From Chromera velia (Eukaryota > Sar > Chromeraceae), in the NCBI GenBank assembly GCA_018398765.1, contig JAHBMJ010000691.1:7323-22322 (forward strand): a DNA stretch of 15,000 nt. Direction: 5' to 3'. Shown here piece after piece: positions 1-9,888 of this stretch. The number at the start of each line of letters is the position of its first letter. Within the stretch, counting starts at the first letter, position 1. Below the pieces are notes generated by a model. The model saw only the letters and a program-made list of their open reading frames with translations, had not been told where the DNA came from and did not search any database. The translations under genes and the position numbers were made by a program.

Positions 1-130
1 GGGGAGTGAGCGTATGGACCAGGTAAGAAGCAGATGCATATGGGGGGGGGAGTGAGCGTATGGACCAGGTAAGAAGCAGATGCATGGGGGGGGGGAGTGA
101 GCGTATGGACCAGGTAAGAAGCAGATGCAT
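1..130. repeat. Three tandem copies of a 45-46 bp unit
   Basis: The unit begins AGTGAGCGTATGGACCAG, continues GTAAGAAGCAGATGCAT and ends in a run of G. Copies begin at 5, 51 and 96, and the first may start outside the window. The copies are nearly identical and differ mostly in the length of the G run, so the array is young. Each copy contains ATG-GAC-CAG followed by GTAAGA, which matches the consensus 5' splice site CAG|GTAAG. An open frame runs through the array, but it is a by-product of the repeat and I do not call it a gene. Confidence 0.9.
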
Positions 131-183
131 GCTAGGATATTTGCGTGCCACTTATGCATGCTTAGATATGTGCGTGCCACTTT
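126..183. repeat. Two tandem copies of a 29 bp unit with TGCATGC
   Basis: TGCATGCT, then AGGATATTTGCGTGCCACTT in the first copy and TAGATATGTGCGTGCCACTT in the second, start at 126 and 155. The unit directly abuts the 45-bp array, with the TGCAT end of the last 45-bp unit forming the start of the first 29-bp unit. No function is evident. Confidence 0.75.
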
Positions 184-441
184 CAGACATCGGATCGACT
201 TCATGCAAACGTACAGTAAATTTGCCAAAACACTGCCTCGAAATAGAACTTTTACTTTCTACGGGTCCCATAACCATGATTTGCTCTAAAGAAACGATGT
301 CATCAAGTGAAGCGACGTCAAGCTGAATAAAAGGCGCCTCCGTGTGAATGATCTAGTCGTTTAAATTGCGTTACGTAATGAATCTAGCTAATGAATACGT
401 GATCAAACTTTCATTCTCCCTTGTTGCCCCTCTGTCCCTAA
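184..441. other. No gene recognised
   Basis: The stretch is unique sequence of mixed composition. It contains no convincing exon, RNA gene or repeat that I can see. Confidence 0.5.
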
Positions 442-597
442 CTTTCTGTTTGCACCAACTTCGGAAACCTTGAACCCGACCGGCGACGGGACGGGACTAT
501 CGTGCCGAGTGAGCGCTTCAACGCCACCCTGAACGCGAACGACCGCCTGTGGAGGGAGAAGTTTCCCGAGCTGCTGCATCGGATCAGATCAATCCAG
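442..597 (+). CDS. Probable exon of an unidentified gene, F-box-flank-like
   Basis: An open frame runs from 442 to a good 5' splice site at 597/598 (CCAG|GTAATT) and has coding-like GC content. The readable end includes RFNATLNANDRLWREKF and then PELLHRIRSIQ. The pattern of a Lys/Arg-Phe pair followed after about ten residues by Leu-Trp-Arg resembles the segment just after an F-box, where proteins read 'CKRFN... D..LW'. The F-box core itself is not visible and would lie in an upstream exon. No ATG was found for this exon. Its 5' end may instead be an acceptor at AG 508-509 or 512-513, which would shorten it. The 3' end is in phase 0. This could be the internal exon of an F-box adaptor protein, but the match is short and the identification is weak. 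Confidence 0.35.
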
Positions 598-1299
598 GTA
601 ATTGCGGTCACTGTGTTGTTGTCAATGAGGGCGCTATATGTGGAGCCTGAATGCTGCGGTGTTTGCCTTAAGCTGTGCATGTGTCTCTCCGCTTTTCGAT
701 CGAGATTCTGTGTAGTGCTGAGCCAGACTGTCTGACAGTCTTTTCTGACTCTGCTGTGAGTGTGATTTTCCTTTCCTCCATCACCCTTCAGTGAGTTTGA
801 GTCCTATCATCGGCACCTGTTCTCGTTCAGATCAATACAGAGAAAAGGAGCACAAAAAGAGTCTTGTTTCCCCCCCGAAGAGCCTTTTCTCGCATTTCTT
901 GCGTTGATTGTGCATGCAGAAAGACGGACGCAGCTTGACCGGGCCCTCCTTTTTTCGATCATCCGCTGGTAGACGGCCGGAGAGATACAGCGCGACTGGG
1001 ATGGGAGGAGGGTCACGGACAGAAGATGACATGTTGACTTAATTCATCAAGAGCCTCCAGCTTCTCCAAGAGCCGACCCCCCCGGCTAAGCCTTCGGCAC
1101 CATGCCATTCAAAGCGTCGTTGTCTCTGAGGGCCTGCACACTCCGGTTTCAGAAAGAAAGGAGTTGAGGAAAGGGAGACAGCCGAAGTACGATGCATGGC
1201 TACACATGACCATGAAAAGGTGCATGTTTGTGTGGTGCAATGCAGAGACCCCCACTCTGCACTCTGAACGTTTGTTTTGATTGAGTTACTGCGCTGCAG
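598..1299. other. Probable intronic region with possible further exons
   Basis: The stretch lies between two exon-like segments and starts with GTAATT. Pyrimidine-rich tracts followed by CAG occur at about 766-791 and 818-830, and an open frame of about 180 nt follows the first (792-971). These could bound one or more internal exons. The flanking exon-like ends are phase 0 upstream and phase 2 downstream, so at least one intermediate exon would be needed. I could not choose between the options from sequence alone. Confidence 0.3.
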
Positions 1300-1360
1300 C
1301 GAGGACGGTGACATCGAACACGACGAGGACGAGGTGGAGGACCAGGAGGAAATTCAATGA
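1300..1360 (+). CDS. Possible acidic C-terminal exon
   Basis: TTACTGCGCTGCAG at 1286-1299 makes a plausible 3' splice site. It is followed by a short frame reading EDGDIEHDEDEVEDQEEIQ and then TGA at 1358-1360, taking base 1300 as the third base of a split codon. The peptide has a net acidic charge and the local composition changes abruptly to GC-rich, which suggests real coding sequence. It would be the last exon of the same gene as the 442-597 exon. A short acidic tail is easily produced by chance in GAG/GAC-rich DNA, so confidence is low. Confidence 0.3.
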
Positions 1361-1830
1361 GCAAACGGCCTCGGTCAGTGCAAAAAGGCAAAAGATTAAG
1401 TAAGGCATGTTTGTGGGCGGAAAGAGAGAAACAGACATAGACAGGTATAAACACAGATGCAGACAGTCATGGAGACAGCAAGGCAGGCAGGTAGACGGAG
1501 AGACAAATTAGATCGAGACAGAAAAATGGCCGTTGATTTTCTAAGCCATCTTCTGTCAACCTTTCTCTACTCGGATGGGTTTCGTTCAAGATGGAGGCGT
1601 TTGAGGAAGAAAATGTACAATTCGGTACAATTCTGCGAGCGTGCGACTGCGGACTTGATGTATTGGGCACTTTTTGTCTTCCCGACCTGCAGATCCTTGG
1701 GAGGGCGGCTGTTTCATTAGCCACCGTGCAGTGCTAGCTCGCTGCTGCGGCTGCTGCGATTGGAGCCGACCTAGTTTTAATGAGCTATAGGCTTGAGGAC
1801 AATCCAAGCTAGGCTTTATGAAAAACAAAT
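1361..1830. other. Non-coding, with degenerate CAGACA-type repeats
   Basis: From about 1425 to 1525 the sequence is an imperfect array of AGACA/CAGACA/GCAGG words, probably an old microsatellite in a 3' UTR or spacer. The rest is unique. Short open frames on both strands have no recognisable content and overlap each other. Confidence 0.45.
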
Positions 1831-1943
1831 GTACGCAAAATATATTTCTACGGTGACATATCAGATGTCACACAAACTGATCATAATCTCTAGCATAATC
1901 GTATTTGTTTTTTTAACTAGATCTTTAAAGATATTAAATTTCA

Positions 1944-1945
1944 AA

Positions 1946-1976
<31 letters not shown>

Positions 1977-2017
1977 ATGTTCCGCCCTAGGGCCTTCCCG
2001 CTATGTATATTATTTAA

Positions 2018-2048
<31 letters not shown>

Positions 2049-2076
2049 ATGTTCCGCCCTAGGGCCTTCCCGCTAT
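1944..2076. repeat. 72-bp tandem duplication with (ATTG)n and a CCCTAGGG palindrome
   Basis: AATATTG followed by a (ATTG)n run, then ATATGTTCCGCCCTAGGGCC and TTCCCGCTAT, occurs twice with an offset of exactly 72 bp (starts at 1944 and 2016). The ATTG run has the same length in both copies. GCCCTAGGGC is a perfect 10-bp palindrome at 1984-1993 and 2056-2065. Short tetranucleotide tails of this kind are found at the 3' ends of some non-LTR retrotransposons (RTE-like), so the unit may be a LINE tail, but no LINE coding sequence is present here. Confidence 0.9.
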
Positions 2077-2532
2077 ATCTATCTGTCGCCAGAGCTAGCA
2101 GGTAATATAAGCTGAGTAGCAGACATTAGCAGACGTAGTAACACACTTGTCACTCATGAAATTTCAGAAAATAAATAAAAACAAAATGGATTAAATATAT
2201 ATTATATGCAAAACTTTCATCTTAAAGTAAACAACTGTGAATCATCATTGTGTATAAAAAGCTTATCATCCTTTAATATGGATAGATCATGTCATTGATA
2301 GAAATTTAAAGTCCGGTTTGAGGGTACAAGTCCATTTAGTAAGGCACACGGCTAAAGGAAAAATTTAATACAAATAGAAATAGACGTGTCCGACTCGCTG
2401 CACTATCGCAAAGTCGAAACGATTCAATGGCTTAGTGAATGGGCTAGAAGACAAGAAAGCAGCTCAAATAGACACAAAATCTTTTATCCCCTTGTTGCTC
2501 TCACTGATTTTCAAAAAGAGAACCCTTCCAGG

Positions 2533-2961
<429 letters not shown>

Positions 2962-3740
2962 CTAAGGGATACTACTTATTAACCAATCGTAGTAGACATG
3001 AAACTTGATGATCTCCAAACAACATGATTTACCATTGAAAAAGAAATTAAACTAAAAATTGAAAAATATAGTAAAAACGTATAAAAACATAAAATACGAT
3101 GATAGAAAAGTATGACTAAAGAGGTGGATATATGTGATAAGCATTAATAAGCACCACTTTTTCAAAGCCATATCGCCAGGTCTTGCTACGACTTCTTATT
3201 TATCAGCTACAAATACGTGTACTACCAGTTATTTTATGAAGGTGTTTAGTGTATTTCTTCATGCAAATAGTACATCATATGTCAGAGTAAGATATTTGAT
3301 GGATTATAAAAAAGTTGAATAAAGGAAAATGTTTCCAAAGAAGCCTAAAACAAACCTTAAAACAATTGTATGTTGATGTGTTATAGATAAGATGATGTAA
3401 AAGGGGAAGTCGAAGTATGTTGAAGTGCTTCGTAGTCGGTTTCGTAGCAAATCGTGGCAGCATGACCTTTTCGCTTCAATTACAAAACAATCGAAATAAA
3501 TGCGACCATAATGGCTTAGCAAGACTTTGGTATGGATATTTTTAATCAAAAAATAGCTTTAAAAAACCTATACTATAAGTTATACACTTCGATTCACTTC
3601 TATAAAAGCTGCTACTTCCGTATTACGATCATAAAGTGATATCCCCTAGCTTCCTTTCTTTATTTTTTTTGTGTGTGTACGAAAAGATATTAATAAGGAA
3701 GTATTGCGGGGATTCATTCATTGTTAGAATCCTTAACCAA
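2962..3740. other. AT-rich intergenic DNA, no gene seen
   Basis: This is AT-rich unique sequence with only short frames on both strands, none of which is recognisable. TGCATGCA stands just beyond its end, at 3753-3760, at the border with GC-rich DNA. Confidence 0.5.
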
Positions 3741-3792
3741 GTTGCAAACGCATGCATGCATTGGCGCCGTCGGATCGGTGTGCCCACTAGGT

Positions 3793-3917
3793 ATCTGACG
3801 CACTCCGTGCGAATGGCCCGGAAAGCGAAATTTATTCTTGTTACCCCTGCTTTAAATTTGGAAAGTGCCTCCTCAGCTGAATTGTCTTTCCGGGGCCGAG
3901 CTTGACGTGCGTCAGAT
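3793..3917. repeat. Imperfect inverted repeat, possible MITE
   Basis: ATCTGACGCAC at 3793-3803 is exactly the reverse complement of GTGCGTCAGAT at 3907-3917. Further inside, GGCCCGGAAAG (3815-3825) is opposed to CTTTCCGGGGCC near 3885-3897. The arms pair imperfectly over about 35 bp, giving a 125-bp foldback. No clear target-site duplication was seen. Confidence 0.6.
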
Positions 3918-4063
3918 CTTCCTGTAAACGTCGGACGCAGCCATCCGTGTGGTCTGGGGGGGTCTTGTCTTGTCTTGTCTTGTCTTGTCGGCGGACTCTC
4001 GTCCACCACGGGGCTGGGTGCAATTTTTGTTAAGTGCCCTCTCAGCTTCGCTTTCCGGGCCAT
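3813..4063. repeat. Perfect 17-bp inverted repeat spanning 251 bp
   Basis: ATGGCCCGGAAAGCGAA at 3813-3829 is the exact reverse complement of TTCGCTTTCCGGGCCAT at 4047-4063. It overlaps the 3793-3917 foldback, whose right arm (AGTGCCTCCTCAGCT, near 3865) is repeated directly as AGTGCCCTCTCAGCT at about 4033. The pattern suggests a duplicated or nested foldback element. Confidence 0.75.
3963..3987. repeat. (TCTTG)5 microsatellite
   Basis: Five perfect copies of TCTTG lie inside the 3813-4063 inverted repeat. Confidence 0.95.
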
Positions 4064-4117
4064 GCACTCCTATATCCGGGCCGCGGCCGGGCCCACGGGG
4101 CGTGGCCAAATGATTGG

Positions 4118-4194
4118 TTGGCAATGCTTGCCAATTGGCTTGCCATCCCTCATATGATCCCTGGCATATTATGCCGCCGTATATATTAATATAT
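4118..4194 (+). promoter_or_regulatory. Putative DHODH promoter: clustered palindromes and TATA-like box
   Basis: Five perfect dyads lie within 80 bp. They are TTGGCAA-N3-TTGCCAA (4118-4134), CCAATTGG (4131-4138), CATATG (4151-4156), GGCATA-N-TATGCC (4163-4175) and ATATATTAATATAT (4181-4194). The last resembles a TATA element and lies about 115-130 bp upstream of the proposed DHODH start at 4310. Inverted CCAAT boxes (ATTGG) occur at 4113 and in the CCAATTGG dyad. The position and density suggest a bound promoter. Calling it the DHODH promoter is an inference from location and assumes no upstream non-coding exon. Confidence 0.45.
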
Positions 4195-4309
4195 CCGTTG
4201 CATCCCCTTGCCTCCTCCATGCAGTGGCAATGATGCACTTCCCGCTCCCTCAATCATCTTCGATCCTTCACCTTCAGGTGATCGGTTCTGCCCTCAGGTG
4301 TTGGAGGCA

Positions 4310-7223
<2,914 letters not shown>

Positions 7224-7690
7224 CCATTCATGCAATCGTGTCAGAAAACCGAGGGATTGACGTGCTGAGCTTTTTTTCATTCTTCATTTCTTACAAAGTT
7301 TGAGATGGACTGTTCAACTGCATGATGCGCTCTTTAACTGGCTGTTTTGTTGTGGTCGATTTGCCTCACGGGCTCGTTGGCAGACTGATTTCGTTCGGGG
7401 AGGACTGCGAGTAAAGTCAGAAGGGGACGCAGCTCGTTCTTGCATGCATACCGTGCACAATGAAAGGTGTCAGAAGTGGGTTGCACATTATTGCACATCC
7501 TTCTTTTCATGCAATGGCATTGACATCGGCATTGATCACGGCCAGTGTCGAGAAGGGAAACTCTCAGATGAAGGGAGGGTCCAATTCAACGTGCGAAGTA
7601 AACGATTCGATCAATGTATAATTAATTTCATTCGAGGTTGACAGTGGACCGTTGACCGCATTAAGAAAAGCCAGAAAGAAAGAATAAACA
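7224..7690 (+). other. DHODH 3' flank, probable 3' UTR
   Basis: No convincing gene. The only long frame (about 7300-7641) lacks an ATG in a usable position and resembles nothing known. TGCATGCA stands at 7441-7448. AATAAA at 7683-7688 could be the polyadenylation signal, which would give a 3' UTR of about 480 nt, but this is a guess based on one hexamer. Confidence 0.35.
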
Positions 7691-7906
7691 TGATTGATCA
7701 TTGATGAAAAACATTTAACATTGAAACATCAACATTGAAAGGGTTTTAAATACATAATATCCCTTCAAAAAATTTAAAAAATTAACTTTAAAAAACCAAT
7801 GATGAAAGACATATTTTGCATGATTGTACTTAAAATTACATAAATAAGTTGAAGTGAACTTGAAGTTGTTATGTGCATCTATCGGTCGGGTATGTTTTTA
7901 AACTGT

Positions 7907-8018
7907 CAGAATAGTAAGCTATTCAGAGACTAGTAAACTATTCTGATAGGTATGAAGTCATTTTTTAAATTGTAAGATCTGACTAGGCTGAATAGTGAAC
8001 TATTCACACTATTCACAC
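7907..8018. repeat. Cluster of GAATAGT/ACTATTC hairpins
   Basis: CAGAATAGT (7907-7915) pairs with ACTATTCTG (7937-7945). Inside it GAATAG (7909-7914) can alternatively pair with CTATTC (7919-7924). TGAATAGT (7989-7996) pairs perfectly with ACTATTCA (7999-8006) across two bases, and a further ACTATTCACAC follows at 8008. The word ACTATTC or its complement occurs five times in about 110 bp. No coding sequence is associated with it. Confidence 0.8.
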
Positions 8019-8453
8019 ACTATATTATGACTAAACAAAAACACCTATGTAAAACATTCATGACGACGCATATCTATAATCTATGCACACTGGTACTATG
8101 TAGAGCGTCGCCGAACCACCCAAAAGGACAGTTAACTCAGGCCATCTATATGAATTGATCCAATATATCGATATTCAAGCGCGTTTCACAGCAATTAGCG
8201 CTGCATAAGGGCATCTCTCCTCCTGTGCTAGTTGTAACGAACGTCTGGCATCAATGGCACACGATTGACAGTGTATTTTGATGTGTTTTATAAAGAAAAC
8301 GTCAACTTATAATTTCTTTTCAAAGTTTATATGAAACATACTATGCACACTGGCAGTGAAAGTTAGAGCTTAGTTGTGAACAGTGAACTATAGTTAGAAT
8401 TAGGCCATGTAAAAGTTTATTTGAGTGACAATGAGTGTCAGTGACATGCAAAA
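8019..8453. other. AT-rich intergenic DNA, nothing recognised
   Basis: Unique AT-rich sequence. I see no open frame, RNA gene or repeat that can be supported. Confidence 0.5.
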
Positions 8454-8482
8454 CCCCCCCAGACCCCCCCCNCCCCCCCCCC
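8454..8482. repeat. Poly-C tract with an undetermined base
   Basis: Runs of C are interrupted by AGA, with N at 8472. The N probably marks an assembly or sequencing failure in the homopolymer, so the true length is unknown. Confidence 0.95.
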
Positions 8483-8558
8483 AACCTTCCACCACAGCGG
8501 CCCAGTTTTTTTGACTTAAAAATATGTTTTAATAGTAGAGAAGAATGGTCATTTTTGC

Positions 8559-8768
8559 CTAGGCGCGGCACACAGAAAAAAAAATAAGTTGGGAAGACCT
8601 ATTTTTTTTTTTTTTTATTTTAAAACGAAAAGAACCACTTTCGACTCTGAATTTTACTTTTCTACACACAATGTGAACCCATTTTTTAACCTTAAAAAAA
8701 AAAAAAGAAAAAAAAAGTTGAGGACACATAATTTTTTTTTCTTTTTTTTTTTTTTGTGCGGCGTCTAG
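8559..8768. mobile_element. Small hAT-like MITE, 210 bp
   Basis: CTAGGCGCGGCACACA at 8559-8574 and the reverse complement of 8753-8768, CTAGACGCCGCACAAA, agree at 13 of 16 positions and form terminal inverted repeats. They are flanked by ATTTTTGC (8551-8558) and ATTTCTGC (8769-8776), an 8-bp direct repeat with one mismatch. An 8-bp duplication is the size made by hAT transposases. The interior is mostly A and T homopolymers, with no coding sequence. The family call rests on duplication size alone. Confidence 0.6.
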
Positions 8769-8798
8769 ATTTCTGCTTGATTGGTATGCAAAGACCCT

Positions 8799-8817
8799 CC
8801 CCCCCCCCCCCCNCCCC
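8799..8817. repeat. Second poly-C tract with an undetermined base
   Basis: A run of C with N at 8813, similar to 8454-8482, on the other side of the MITE. Length is unreliable. Confidence 0.9.
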
Positions 8818-8839
8818 TTAGAGCCCGTTTGCATGCCAG

Positions 8840-9198
8840 TGAATGCTATGTGCTACTTATACTTAATAAAAGGAATCAAAAGATTCTAAACATATCCAAG
8901 GCTTCCAAGCAAAACATACACGACACCATGGCTTGCTTTTATAGCCTAGAAGTTAAGATGCAAGGCTATAGACTAAACGACCCGAGTTCAAATCCCAGAA
9001 GATCTCGATTTCGAGCCTTAGCGTACATCTGAAGCAGCACACGAACCACGCATACAAAAACCGATTACCACAAGAATTACTGAATAATCGCCGCGTATGA
9101 AAGACTTCCAAAAGACTTTCTGGAAGACTGCAATCAAATCAGAACGATCGTTAAATCACAAAAAATCTCTAGGCTTCTGAGATTGATCAAGTTTGTCA
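8840..9198 (+). repeat. 5' LTR (3' border uncertain)
   Basis: Starts TGAATGC, and its first 144 bp match the 3' copy. The other end cannot be set by alignment because the second copy leaves the window. The proposed end at CA 9197-9198 is chosen only because it is followed by CTGGAGATCAACC, which could be a primer-binding site (these begin TGG). Other ends are possible. The LTR contains a tRNA-like module at 8942-8996. Confidence 0.5.
8942..8996 (+). promoter_or_regulatory. tRNA-like A-box and B-box inside the LTR
   Basis: TAGCCTAGAAGTTAAGATGC (8942-8961) resembles a tRNA D-arm/A-box of the TGGCCGAGTGGTTAAGGC type. GAGTTCAAATCCC (8984-8996) resembles a T-arm/B-box (consensus GGTTCGANTCC). Their spacing fits a tRNA. 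The T-stem pairs imperfectly and no acceptor stem is evident, so this is not a functional tRNA. It could be a captured tRNA-derived SINE or a pol III promoter. The A-box part is conserved in the 3' LTR. Confidence 0.5.
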
Positions 9199-9447
9199 CT
9201 GGAGATCAACCTGAACCACCCCAGTGACATCAAGCACTGAAGACCCTTGAATCTCTGCAAGCATTCATCAGCGCAAACCCCACCAAGTAGACCTTAACAT
9301 GTGATGACGCCTAGCTTAAGATCAACGAGCTGAGCGATCGGAGACCAACCTTTTCTTGCTGAACAATAACCATTCTGCAAGCAACGCAGACTACCTTCCT
9401 TGTCCAGACTCCTGCATCTGCAAGGAGAAGAAGCAGGACCATATTAC

Positions 9448-9636
9448 GAAGCGCTGCTGAAATTTCTGACGGAACCCCACTTCCCATCCTCTGCCAAAAT
9501 TCTGCATCAAGCAGAACCAGACCGCGAAGCGCTACTGAAATTTCTTACGAACCCCACTTCCCATCCTCTGCCAAAATTCCACATCAAGCAAAACCAGACC
9601 GTGAAGCGCTGCTGAAATTTCTAATAGAACCCCACT
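9448..9636 (+). repeat. Tandem array A, about 2.5 copies of a 77-78 bp unit
   Basis: Units starting GAAGCGCTGCTGAAATTTCT begin at 9448, 9526 and 9603. The first two are near-identical apart from a small deletion (CTGACGGAACCCC against CTTACGAACCCC), and the third is cut short where array B starts. A short Leu/Lys/Pro frame covers it, but that frame is a product of the repeat. Confidence 0.9.
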
Positions 9637-9870
9637 CCCTGCCCTTTTTATGAAATACACACATTCTATGTAAGAGTGAATTTGACTTCTCTTTACCCTT
9701 CTCTAAACGGCAAAGCCCTACCCTTTCTGTGAATTTCACGCATTCTACCTAAGAGTGAATTTGACCTCTCTTATTCTTCTGCAAACGGTGAAACCCTGCC
9801 CTTTTTGTGAATTTTATATGTTCTATCTGACAGTAAACTACACTTATCCTTCTGTATAAGGCATAGCATT
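9637..9870 (+). repeat. Tandem array B, three copies of a 78-79 bp unit
   Basis: Units starting CCCTGCCCTTT or CCCTACCCTTT begin at 9637, 9716 and 9794. They share AAGAGTGAATTTGAC and TTCTNNAAACGG cores and are more diverged than array A. The unit sequence is unlike array A, yet the period is almost the same. The array ends about 20 bp before the gag start codon, in the leader of the element. Confidence 0.85.
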
Positions 9871-9888
9871 TAGGGGGGAGAACCAAAT

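Noticed and set aside
4118-4134. NFI binding site
   Set aside because: The spacer between TTGGC and GCCAA is seven bases and the NFI consensus has five. It was kept only as a palindrome.
4208-4309. Upstream extension of DHODH from a TTG
   Set aside because: There is no ATG in this stretch and eukaryotic starts are rarely TTG. The ATG at 4310 begins a hydrophobic segment as expected for the family.
7300-7641. 113-residue open frame downstream of DHODH
   Set aside because: It begins at TTG, has no recognisable motif and lies where a 3' UTR is expected.
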